From NCBI GenBank assembly GCA_036004685.1, contig DASYRE010000011.1, positions 1 through 64,000 on the forward strand: a stretch of 64,000 bases of DNA, given 5' to 3'. Below the pieces are notes generated by a model. The model ran no database searches. It was given only the letters and a program-made list of their open reading frames with translations, and was not told the origin of the DNA. The stretch comes from Candidatus Polarisedimenticolia bacterium. GTDB lineage: Bacteria; Acidobacteriota; Polarisedimenticolia; Gp22-AA2; AA152. This document shows positions 41,797 through 49,636 of the stretch, one piece after another (within the stretch, counting starts at the first letter, position 1; each line of letters starts with the position of its first letter). The position numbers and the translations under genes are program-made.

Positions 41797-43278
41797 ATGA
41801 CACATTTCCTGCGCGATCTTCGGATCCGTACGAAACTCGCCATCATGGTGCTGACGATGATGGCGCTCACCCTGGGAATCCTGTTTCTCATCTACGACCA
41901 TTACGAGAGGGTGCTGGTCGACCTGGTCCTGGATCAAACCGAGGACCTTTCCAAGGCGCTCGAGATCAGCGTCCAGCAGCTCACCTCGAAGGGTCAGAGC
42001 GATCAGCAGCTTCTCCAGGATTACACCGGCCGCCTCTCGGCGCTCGGGGTCACGGAGATCTCGATCCTCAGCAGCGAGAGACAGGTGGTGGCCTCCTCCA
42101 ACCAGGCCCGGATCGGGACGCGGGTCCATGCCCCGCGGCGTGCCGCGGCCGGACCGCTCATCATCACCGGCACCATCGGCGAGGACGCCGAAGACGCGCA
42201 GAAGAAGATCTCCTACAACCTGGACATCCCCATCATCGTGGACGACCAGAAACGAGGCTACGTGCGGCTGCATATCATCCTGGACGACTTCGCGGCGCTT
42301 CTGCGCTCCATCTACCTCAAGCGAAGCCTGGCCACCTCCGGGGTCTTTCTGGCGGGCGTCGGAGCTTCGCTGGCACTCGCCTACCGGATGACTTCGCCGC
42401 TCAAGCACCTCGCCGCCGCCGCGGAGCGGGTCGCCGGCGGCGATCTGGAGGTCACCGTCCCGGTGGAGCGGGGAGACGAGATCGGCAGGCTTCAGGGGAA
42501 TTTCCGGCACATGCTGGAGGCCCTGCGGGAGAATCGCCGGCTCGAATCGCGGCTTCGCCGGGCCGAGCGGGCCGGCGCCATGGGCCGCCTCGCTTCGGCC
42601 GTCGCTCATGAAATCCGCAATCCCCTGAACTACATCAGCCTGAGCATGGATCATCTGCGAGCCGCCTCGAGGCCCAGCGAGCCGGCGCGCGCGCAGAAAT
42701 TCGACGAGAGCATGGAGCAAATCCGGCAGGAGCTCCGCCGGGTGAACGCCCTGGTCACGGAGTTCCTGAACTTCGGCCGGCCGCCGCGCCTGAGGCTTCA
42801 GCCGTGCCGCGTGGAGGAGGTCCTCCAGGAAGTCGTCCGCTTCACCGCGGAAGGGGCCGGGCAGCGCAACGTGGCGGTCCAGGTCCGCATCGCGCCGGGT
42901 TTCCCGGCTTTGCGGGCCGACGCCGAAGGCTTGAGGACCTGCTTCCTGAACCTGGTCACCAACGCCATTCAGGCGATGCCCCACGGCGGGACCCTGGAGC
43001 TGCGCGCCGAAACCGACGAACCGGGCCTGGTCCGATTCGAAGCGAAGGACACCGGCGTCGGGATCGCCGAGCGCGATCTGGAGCGCATCTTCGAGCCCTA
43101 CTTCTCGACGAAGGAGGCGGGGGTCGGCCTGGGACTGGCCATCAGCCAGCGGATCGTCCAGGACCACGACGGCCGGATCGAGGTGTCGAGCCGTCCGGGC
43201 GAGGGGACGGAATTCCGGATCGTCCTGCCGGTGGATGGTCCGGCGGAGCTGCGGGAGGGGGCGCCCGCTCGGGCGTAA
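41797..43278 (+). CDS. Membrane sensor histidine kinase (NtrB/AtoS-like)
   Basis: A 493-residue kinase. The first span is at about 13-33, an extracytoplasmic sensor of about 145 residues follows, and the second span is near 178-197. A HAMP domain, a HisKA helix pair with phospho-acceptor His271 (VAHEIRNPLNYISL) and a HATPase domain (LVTNAIQAM, DTGVGIAERDLERIFEPYFSTK, GVGLGLAISQ) come next. It is separated from the response regulator gene by 9 bases. The sensor has no fold I recognise, so the signal is unknown. The pair controls a sigma-54 regulator. Confidence 0.92.
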   Translation: MTHFLRDLRIRTKLAIMVLTMMALTLGILFLIYDHYERVLVDLVLDQTEDLSKALEISVQQLTSKGQSDQQLLQDYTGRLSALGVTEISILSSERQVVASSNQARIGTRVHAPRRAAAGPLIITGTIGEDAEDAQKKISYNLDIPIIVDDQKRGYVRLHIILDDFAALLRSIYLKRSLATSGVFLAGVGASLALAYRMTSPLKHLAAAAERVAGGDLEVTVPVERGDEIGRLQGNFRHMLEALRENRRLESRLRRAERAGAMGRLASAVAHEIRNPLNYISLSMDHLRAASRPSEPARAQKFDESMEQIRQELRRVNALVTEFLNFGRPPRLRLQPCRVEEVLQEVVRFTAEGAGQRNVAVQVRIAPGFPALRADAEGLRTCFLNLVTNAIQAMPHGGTLELRAETDEPGLVRFEAKDTGVGIAERDLERIFEPYFSTKEAGVGLGLAISQRIVQDHDGRIEVSSRPGEGTEFRIVLPVDGPAELREGAPARA

Positions 43279-43287
43279 AGGAGAGTC

Positions 43288-44721
43288 ATGAGTCGAGGCA
43301 CGGTGCTGGTGGTGGACGACGAGCCCCGGCAGCTGGAGATCCTGCGGACCATTCTGATCGACGAGGGATACGAGGCCGAAACCTGTCTCACCGGCGAGGA
43401 AGCGGTCCGTATCCTCCGGACCTCGCCGCCGCAGGTCCTGCTGACCGATCTGAAGATGCCGGGAATGGACGGAATCGCCCTCTTGGAGGAGGCGCAACGG
43501 GAGGCGCCCGGCTGCTCCTCCATCGTCATGACGGCCCATGGGGCGGTCGACACCGCCGTCGAGGCGATGAAGAAAGGGGCTTTCGACTACCTGACGAAGC
43601 CGCTCGAAGCCGACCGCCTCCTTCTGGTGCTCGAGAGGGCCATGGAGACGGTGCTGTTGCGAGGCGAGAACCGGAGCCTCCGGGCTCAGCTCCGGGATCG
43701 GTTCCGGCTGGAGAACATCGTCGGCCAGCACGGCTCGATGCAGGAGGTGTTCCGGCTCGTCCAGAAAGTGGCCCCGTCGCCCGCCACGGTGATCATCTAC
43801 GGCGAGAGCGGCACCGGCAAGGAGCTGATCGCCAGGGCCCTGCACTACAATTCTCCGCGCGCTTCCCGCCCGTTCCTCGCGGTGAACTGCTCCGCCATCC
43901 CCGAGCCCCTGCTCGAATCGGAGCTCTTCGGCCATGAAAAGGGCTCGTTCACGGGAGCGGTCGCCCGCAAGCTGGGACTGTTCGAGCAGGCCCATACCGG
44001 CACGCTCCTTCTGGACGAGGTGGGCGAGCTCCCGTCTTCCATGCAGGCCAAGATCCTGCGGGTCCTGCAGGAAAAGGAGATCCGCCGCGTGGGCGGCGCC
44101 TCGACGATTCCGGTGGATGTCCGGATCGTCGCGGCGACGAACCGCAACCTGGGGCGCGAGATGAAGGAGGGCCGATTCCGGGAGGACCTCTATTACCGTC
44201 TCAACGTCCTGCCGATCTTTCTGCCGCCGCTCCGCGAGCGGGCCACCGACATCCCCGGACTCGCCGAGCACTTTCTCGCGCGTTACGCGCGCGAATCGGG
44301 GAAAAAGGCGCCGCGGCTGCCCGCCGAGACACTTTCCATGCTGATGCGTTATCGATGGCCGGGGAACGTCCGCGAGCTGGAGTCGGCCCTGGAGCGCGCC
44401 GTCCTCCTGGCGGAGGCGGACGAGATCTCCCCCGATCTCCTGCCGCCGGAGGTCCGGGAGAACCTTTCCGCCTCGTTCCCGGCTCTCGGGATCGATCTTC
44501 CCGACGAAGGGATCTCTCTCGAGTCGCTGGAGCGCGAACTGCTGGAGAAGGCGGTGAGAAAGGCGGGCGGCACGCTCACGCGGGCGGCCCGACTGCTCGG
44601 CATATCATACCGGACGCTGCAGTACCGGCTCGAGAAGTTCGGCATCTCGCGCGACGTCGCCGCACCATTTGGGGAGGCGGGTGAACCAAATGGTGCACCT
44701 CCCGCGAAACCGGAGTCCTAG
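43288..44721 (+). CDS. NtrC-family sigma-54-dependent response regulator
   Basis: A 477-residue activator: receiver domain with acidic pocket D10-D11 and phospho-acceptor Asp54 (LLTDLKMPGMDG), a AAA+ domain with Walker A GESGTGKE (172-179), the sigma-54 contact loop GSFTGA (219-224) and LLLDEVGELP. A Fis-type helix-turn-helix (GTLTRAARLLGISYRTLQYRLEKFG) lies near the end. ATG 43288 follows AAAGGAGA. The last 35 codons contain an 11-bp inverted repeat in the DNA. The gene is followed by a sigma-54 promoter, so its first target is probably the next gene. Confidence 0.95.
   Translation: MSRGTVLVVDDEPRQLEILRTILIDEGYEAETCLTGEEAVRILRTSPPQVLLTDLKMPGMDGIALLEEAQREAPGCSSIVMTAHGAVDTAVEAMKKGAFDYLTKPLEADRLLLVLERAMETVLLRGENRSLRAQLRDRFRLENIVGQHGSMQEVFRLVQKVAPSPATVIIYGESGTGKELIARALHYNSPRASRPFLAVNCSAIPEPLLESELFGHEKGSFTGAVARKLGLFEQAHTGTLLLDEVGELPSSMQAKILRVLQEKEIRRVGGASTIPVDVRIVAATNRNLGREMKEGRFREDLYYRLNVLPIFLPPLRERATDIPGLAEHFLARYARESGKKAPRLPAETLSMLMRYRWPGNVRELESALERAVLLAEADEISPDLLPPEVRENLSASFPALGIDLPDEGISLESLERELLEKAVRKAGGTLTRAARLLGISYRTLQYRLEKFGISRDVAAPFGEAGEPNGAPPAKPES
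44662..44696. promoter_or_regulatory. Perfect 11-bp inverted repeat: candidate activator binding site
   Basis: GCACCATTTGG (44662-44672) and CCAAATGGTGC (44686-44696) are separated by 13 bases, inside the 3' end of the response regulator gene. The centre is about 140 bases upstream of the predicted start of the sigma-54 promoter, the usual place for an NtrC-type upstream activating sequence. There is no T tract and it lies inside a coding region, so a terminator is unlikely. The assignment to this regulator is inferred from position. Confidence 0.65.
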
Positions 44722-44794
44722 GCTCTTCCTCCCTGGCGCAAGAAAAGCCTTCATCGGCCGCCCGTTAGACCCCGATTGAGGGATTCCTCCGCGC

Positions 44795-44810
44795 TGGCAC
44801 AATGGTTGCT
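44795..44810 (+). promoter_or_regulatory. Sigma-54 (-24/-12) promoter
   Basis: TGGCAC (44795-44800), five bases, TTGCT (44806-44810), with exactly ten bases between GG and GC as required for sigma-54. Transcription would start near 44821, about 18 bases before the ATG at 44839. Confidence 0.8.
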
Positions 44811-44838
44811 GAGTGCTTCCGGCAGGAGGTGTTACCCC

Positions 44839-45216
44839 ATGAAGAAGTCGTTGATGGTTCTGTTCGTCGCGCTGTTCGTCCTGTCCTGCGTTTCGGTGTT
44901 CGCCGGCGAGGCCCGCAAGGCCTCTTCCGGAAAGGCCCGCTCCAGCCACGTGATGGGCGAGGTGGTCTCCGTCGATTCCGCCACCAGCACCTTCGTGGTC
45001 CGCGAGACCCTGAAGGACAAGAGCACCAAGGAGATCACGATCACGACGGAGCCCGGAACCAAGATCCAGCAGGCCGGCAAGATGGTCACTTTGACCGACC
45101 TGGCCGCCGGAGACACCGTGACCGTGTCCTACAATCCCAGCGCCGATGGGAAGAACATGGCGCGCACGGTGTCGATTTCCAAGCCGAAGACGGCCGAGCC
45201 CCCGAGCAAGAGCTAG
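44839..45216 (+). CDS. Small secreted protein with beta-rich (DUF5666-like) domain
   Basis: A 125-residue protein with ATG 44839 behind AGGAGGTG. The signal peptide is MKKSLMVLFVALFVLSCVSVFAG. The mature part (MGEVVSVDSATSTFVVRETL, KITIQ-type turns, MVTLTDLAAGDTVTVSYN) looks like a small OB-like beta barrel similar to DUF5666 proteins, whose role is not known. It is preceded by a sigma-54 promoter and an activator gene, so it is very likely produced on demand by the neighbouring two-component system. A longer frame from 44776 would run through the promoter. Confidence 0.75.
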   Translation: MKKSLMVLFVALFVLSCVSVFAGEARKASSGKARSSHVMGEVVSVDSATSTFVVRETLKDKSTKEITITTEPGTKIQQAGKMVTLTDLAAGDTVTVSYNPSADGKNMARTVSISKPKTAEPPSKS

Positions 45217-45318
45217 TCGGACTTCTCGCATTCCGCCGGAGGCGCCCGTCCGAGCCGGGCCCTCCGGCGTTGCCGCCCTGCTCCCCCCTTGTCCCGCCGC
45301 CTCTGATAAGATTCGCGC

Positions 45319-46458
45319 ATGGCCGTGCCTCTTCTCGATCTGAAGGCGCAGTACCCCCCTCTCCAGGGCGCGATCCGCGCCGCGCTCGATCGGGTGCTCG
45401 ACTCGCAGCAGTTCATTTTGGGAGAAGAGGTCGCCGCCTTCGAGCGCGAGATCGGCGGCTGGCTGGACGGTGGGGAGGCGATCGGCGTGGCCTCGGGCAC
45501 CGACGCGCTCCTGCTCGCCTTGATGGCCCTGGAGATCGGCGAGGGGGACGAGGTCGTCACGACCCCTTATTCCTTTTTCGCCACTGCCGGAGCGATTCAC
45601 CGGGTCGGAGCCCGCCCCGTCTTCGCCGACATCGATCCGCGGACCTTCCTCATGCGCCCGGAGCTGGCGGCTCGGGCGATCACCCGGCGCACCCGGGCCC
45701 TTCTTCCCGTCCACCTCTTCGGACAGATGGTAGAGATGGAGCCGCTGCTCGAGATCGCCCGCGCGCGAAACCTCAGCGTGATTGAGGATGCGGCGCAGGC
45801 GATCGGCGCGACCACCGGATTCGAGGGGAAGACCGGGCAGGCCGGAACGCTGGGAACGATCGGCTGTTTTTCCTTCTTCCCTTCCAAGAACCTGGGAGGC
45901 GCGGGCGACGGAGGGCTGGTCGTGACGCGGGACGCGGGACTGGCCGACCGGATCCGCTCGCTCCGGCGGCACGGCGAGGAGGCTGCCTACGTCCATACCC
46001 GGGTGGGGCTGAACAGCCGGCTCGACGCCCTCCAGGCGGCCGTTCTGCGCGTCAAGCTCCCCCACCTCGACCGATGGAGCGCCGCCCGGGCCGCGAACGC
46101 CCAGCGCTACGGGCGTCTTTTCTCAGGCGCCGGCCTCGCGGGGCCCGACTCGCCGCTGATCCTGCCCGAGACGCGCCCCGGAGCGCGGCACATCTTCCAC
46201 CAGTACGTCGTCCGGGCGCGGCGGCGAGATGACCTGCTCTCGCACCTCCGCGCCGCTTCGATCGGCTGCGCCGTCTACTATCCTATTCCCCTCCACCTGC
46301 AGCGCTGCTTCGCCGGGCTGCATCACCACCCGGGCGATTTTCCGGTCGCTGAAAGCGCCTCGGCCTCGAGCCTTGCCCTTCCCATCTACCCCGAGCTGAC
46401 GGCGGCGATGCAGGAGGAGGTCGTCGGCGTCATCCGGGAGTTCTATTCCTCGGAATGA
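45319..46458 (+). CDS. DegT/DnrJ/EryC1/StrS-family PLP aminotransferase
   Basis: A 379-residue sugar aminotransferase-type enzyme: PLLDLKAQYPPL opening, GVASGTDALLLAL, VIEDAAQAIGA, the PLP lysine in CFSFFPSKNLGGAGDGG and the RVGLNSRLDALQAAVL block. The family transfers an amino group from glutamate to keto-sugars bound to nucleotides, for surface polysaccharide or antibiotic sugars. No other sugar-nucleotide gene is adjacent. TAAGAT (45307-45312) stands six bases before the ATG with no leader ribosome site, so this may also be a leaderless mRNA. Confidence 0.9.
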   Translation: MAVPLLDLKAQYPPLQGAIRAALDRVLDSQQFILGEEVAAFEREIGGWLDGGEAIGVASGTDALLLALMALEIGEGDEVVTTPYSFFATAGAIHRVGARPVFADIDPRTFLMRPELAARAITRRTRALLPVHLFGQMVEMEPLLEIARARNLSVIEDAAQAIGATTGFEGKTGQAGTLGTIGCFSFFPSKNLGGAGDGGLVVTRDAGLADRIRSLRRHGEEAAYVHTRVGLNSRLDALQAAVLRVKLPHLDRWSAARAANAQRYGRLFSGAGLAGPDSPLILPETRPGARHIFHQYVVRARRRDDLLSHLRAASIGCAVYYPIPLHLQRCFAGLHHHPGDFPVAESASASSLALPIYPELTAAMQEEVVGVIREFYSSE

Positions 46459-46524
46459 ATGAGGCGGAAATCGGGAGAGCGCCGGAACGGCCGCCGAGGT
46501 TGAGGGGATTTCCGAGACGCCGCC

Positions 46525-47850
46525 CTAGACCGCCTGGCTGACGCTGCTGAAGGTGAACTCGCGCGATCGGAGGGCGGGCATGGCCATGGGGATCGGACCG
46601 CCGGCCACCTGGCGGGGCGCGGAGATCATCTCCACGTTCTTCAGCACCGTGATCGGGCTCTCGTTGAACCGGAAATTCCTCACGGCATGGGCGATCTTGC
46701 CGTGCTCGACCAGGAAGGTGCCGTCCCGCGTGATGCCCGTCAGGAGAAGGGTCTGGGGATCGACGAACCGGATGTACCAGAACCGCGTGACCAGGATGGC
46801 GCGCTCGGCGGTTCGAACCATCTCCTCGACCGTGTCGGTGCCGCCCGGCAGGATGAGATTCGCCACCGGTCCGGTCGACCGGTTCGCCGTCTTGCGGGCC
46901 CAGTAGCGCGACATCTGAAGGTGACGCAGCACTCCCCGGTCGAACCAGGTGATCCGCTGGGCCGGCAGGCCGTCCTCGTCGAAAAGGACCCCGGAAAGGC
47001 CGGCGGCCGTCGGATCCGAGATCAGGTCCACTTTCTCACTCAGCATCTTCTCGCCAATCCGCGTTCCGCCGCCGGGCCGGGAGAAGACGGAGCGCCCTTC
47101 GTCCGCGCTGCGCGCCTCCAGGCTGAGGGCGAGGGAACCCAGCAGGTCGGCCACCGCCTGCGGCTCCAGGATCACGGTGTACTTCCCCGGCGGGAGCTCC
47201 TTCGGAGAAGCGGAGCGGGCGGCCTTCTCCATGGCGGAGCGCCCGAGCCGCTGCGCGTCCAAGTCGATCAGACGCCCGAAGTCGAGCCCGGCCCAGCCGC
47301 TGCCCGCTCCGTCGCGGGTCCGTGCAGTGGTGGAAAAGGACCCGTCGGTCCTGGCCGAATAGGCGAACAGGCTCGCGGAGCTGGCGAGCGCCGTGGCCGA
47401 CGAGGAGTGCTCGAAAAAACCGGAGGAGAGCAGGCCTTTCGATTTCGACCGTTCCGTCAGGGCGGCGATTCGCGAGGCTCTCGCCTCCGGGCCGAGGTCG
47501 TCCAGGGCGGAATCGATGCCTTGCGTCTTGAGATAGGTTTGCGGCGGAAGGACCGGCATCCACTCCGGATCTTCCGGGGAAAGCCGGGCCAGCTCTTCGC
47601 TCCGCCGCACCACCCGCGCGAGCGACGCTTCGTCGGTGACGTTGGTCCGCGCCGCTCCGTGGCGCTTTCCGAAGACCGACACCACCGTGACGGTCAGATC
47701 CTCGGCCGAGCCGGCGGTGGTGATGCCATTGTTGGCGAAGCGGGTGTTCCCCCGCCGCTCGGCGCCGAGGCGCACGAGCGCCTCCTCGGCCCCCGAGAAG
47801 CCCAGGATCTTCGACGCCATGGCACGGAGCGCCTCGGCGGACGGGATCAA
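46525..47850 (-). CDS. pmbA: TldD/PmbA protease family, PmbA (TldE) subunit
   Basis: A 441-residue partner subunit lacking the HExxxH zinc motif. TTG 47850 overlaps the tldD stop (TTGA); an ATG ten codons later is an alternative. Landmarks are FANNGITTAGSAEDLTVTV near the start, GLLSSGFFEHSSSATA, VILEPQAVADLLGSLA and the final FRFNESPITVLKNVEMIS. With TldD it forms a heterodimeric protease that degrades small unfolded peptides and matures some ribosomal peptides such as microcin B17 (known for Escherichia coli). Confidence 0.92.
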   Translation of the reverse strand: MIPSAEALRAMASKILGFSGAEEALVRLGAERRGNTRFANNGITTAGSAEDLTVTVVSVFGKRHGAARTNVTDEASLARVVRRSEELARLSPEDPEWMPVLPPQTYLKTQGIDSALDDLGPEARASRIAALTERSKSKGLLSSGFFEHSSSATALASSASLFAYSARTDGSFSTTARTRDGAGSGWAGLDFGRLIDLDAQRLGRSAMEKAARSASPKELPPGKYTVILEPQAVADLLGSLALSLEARSADEGRSVFSRPGGGTRIGEKMLSEKVDLISDPTAAGLSGVLFDEDGLPAQRITWFDRGVLRHLQMSRYWARKTANRSTGPVANLILPGGTDTVEEMVRTAERAILVTRFWYIRFVDPQTLLLTGITRDGTFLVEHGKIAHAVRNFRFNESPITVLKNVEMISAPRQVAGGPIPMAMPALRSREFTFSSVSQAV

Positions 47851-49301
47851 AGCTTCCTCTCCGTGCTCAGGACGTTGATCCCGCGGAAGCGCGCGACGGG
47901 GGAGGCGTGGCTGACGGCGTTGACCTGTCCGGGCTCGCCCTTGCCGTCGTAGAAGGTGCCGTGGGTCATCCAGGTTTCGGGCCCCCCGAGCCCGTCGCAG
48001 GCGTTCCAGAACTCGGTCGTGTTGGACTGATAGGCCAGATCGCGCAGCGCATCGCCCAGCTTCCCGTCCCTGATCTCCCGGAAGGACTGCCCGGAGAACT
48101 GGAAGTTGTAGCGCTGCTGATCGATGCTGTAGGAGCCGTCCCCGACGATGTAGATTCCGTCCTTCACCTCGGCGATCAGCTCCTCGGCGCTCCGCGCGGC
48201 GGTCCCGGGCAGCAGCGAGACGTTCGGCATGCGCTGGAACGGGATGGAGGCCCAGGAGTCGGCGTGGGCGCATCCCTTGCTGGAGTTCTGCCCGATCCAC
48301 CGGGCCTGCTCGCGCGTCGTCTGGTAATCGACGAAGAGGCCGTCCTTGACCAGGTGCCATCGCCGCGCCTTCACGCCGTCGTCGTCGTAGCCCACCGTCG
48401 CCAGCCCGCCGGGGAGGATCCGGTCGGCGATGAAGTTCACCCGGGGGGAGCCGAACCGGAGCTTGCCCAGCTTGTCGGGCGTCGCGAAAGAGGTGCCGGC
48501 AAAATTCGCCTCGTATCCAAGGGCGCGATCCAGCTCGGTCGGGTGGCCGACCGACTCGTGGATCGTGAGCCAGAGATTGGAAGGATGCAGCACCAGGTCT
48601 TTGCGCCCCGCCCCGGCCGGGCGCGCCCGCAGCTTCTGCACCGCCTCCTCGGCGATTCGTCCCGCCGCGTCAGCCAGATGCGCCTCCTCGACGTACTCGT
48701 AGCCGTACGCCGCGGGCGGGATGTCGTGGGATCGCGTCGCGAATCTTCCCGTCTTTCCATCCACGGCCGTCACGGTGTAGGCCGGGTTGCAGCGGACCAG
48801 CGTCTGCGAAAGCAGCGTCCCGGCGGTCGACGCGAAACTCTTGTCTTCACGGACGAAATGGAGCGACGAGGAGCAGTATTTCGCCCCTTTCACCCGGAGG
48901 GCCTCGCGGTTGATGGCGAGCAGCAGCTCCACCTTGCGGTCGAGCGGCACCTCGAAGGGATCTTTGACGTAGGGGGTCTGCCAGACGTCCTCGTACCGCT
49001 CCACGGGGACGAGGCGGACCGCCTCGCTCCGGCCGGCGACGTTCGCTTTCGCGGTGGCCACCGCCAGCGCGGCGACCCTCGGCACTTCCTCCCGGGTGAC
49101 CCGGCTGCTGGCCGCGAACCCCCAGGTCCCCTTGACGAGCACCCGGATCCCCATGCCGTACGATTCTTCGTCGGAGATCGCCGTGAGGTGGTCCTCGCGG
49201 GCGGCGAGCCGCTGGTTCCGGTACCGGTTGATACGCACGTCGGCGTATCCCGCCCCGGCGGAGCGCGCCGCCTCCAGCCCCAGGGCGGCCAGCTCGTTCA
49301 T
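47847..49301 (-). CDS. tldD: TldD/PmbA protease family, TldD metalloprotease subunit
   Basis: A 484-residue subunit with the zinc motif HESVGHPTE. ADVRINRYRNQRLAAREDHL near the start and the C-terminal GDGSYSIDQQRYNFQFSGQ are family blocks. ATG 49301 overlaps the stop of the small Tat-signal gene (ATGA). The protein itself has no export signal, while some relatives in other phyla carry a Tat signal. It is coupled on both sides: the Tat-signal gene upstream and pmbA downstream. Confidence 0.93.
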   Translation of the reverse strand: MNELAALGLEAARSAGAGYADVRINRYRNQRLAAREDHLTAISDEESYGMGIRVLVKGTWGFAASSRVTREEVPRVAALAVATAKANVAGRSEAVRLVPVERYEDVWQTPYVKDPFEVPLDRKVELLLAINREALRVKGAKYCSSSLHFVREDKSFASTAGTLLSQTLVRCNPAYTVTAVDGKTGRFATRSHDIPPAAYGYEYVEEAHLADAAGRIAEEAVQKLRARPAGAGRKDLVLHPSNLWLTIHESVGHPTELDRALGYEANFAGTSFATPDKLGKLRFGSPRVNFIADRILPGGLATVGYDDDGVKARRWHLVKDGLFVDYQTTREQARWIGQNSSKGCAHADSWASIPFQRMPNVSLLPGTAARSAEELIAEVKDGIYIVGDGSYSIDQQRYNFQFSGQSFREIRDGKLGDALRDLAYQSNTTEFWNACDGLGGPETWMTHGTFYDGKGEPGQVNAVSHASPVARFRGINVLSTERKL

Positions 49302-49588
49302 TCGGCGATCCCCAGGACGAGCCGGTCGCGCCAGGCATCGGGCATGCGGTGGTGAATCCAATCCTCCCGGATGAGAGCGGGATCGCGTCGGCCGCCGGCG
49401 GCCGCCACGGCGTCGCACGATTTGCGGTAGGGGGACCCGTACTCCACGAACTCAGGCGACGGGGATCCGGCGGTGGATTGCACGCGGCGGGCGTCCCGTG
49501 GGGCGGAGAACCCGGGAAGGGCGGGAAGCACGGCGCCGAGGGCCGCCACGAGATGAAGCGAGGACCTGAGGAAAGCGCGTCGATCCAT
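49298..49588 (-). CDS. Small Tat-signal protein coupled to tldD
   Basis: A 96-residue protein with a twin-arginine signal (MDRRAFLRSSLHLVAALGAVLPALPG). A 60-residue mature part follows that has no recognised domain (FVEYGSPYRKSCDAVAAAGG, IREDWIHHRMPDAWRDRL). It overlaps tldD by 4 bases. It may be a substrate or partner of TldD/PmbA, or the Tat signal of an ancestral exported TldD now on a separate chain. The single cysteine and conserved-looking tryptophans are the only notable residues. Confidence 0.65.
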   Translation of the reverse strand: MDRRAFLRSSLHLVAALGAVLPALPGFSAPRDARRVQSTAGSPSPEFVEYGSPYRKSCDAVAAAGGRRDPALIREDWIHHRMPDAWRDRLVLGIAE

Positions 49589-49636
49589 GGGCCCTCCTCC
49601 CGGAGCCCGTACGGTATTCGAACCGCTTTCGGGCTG

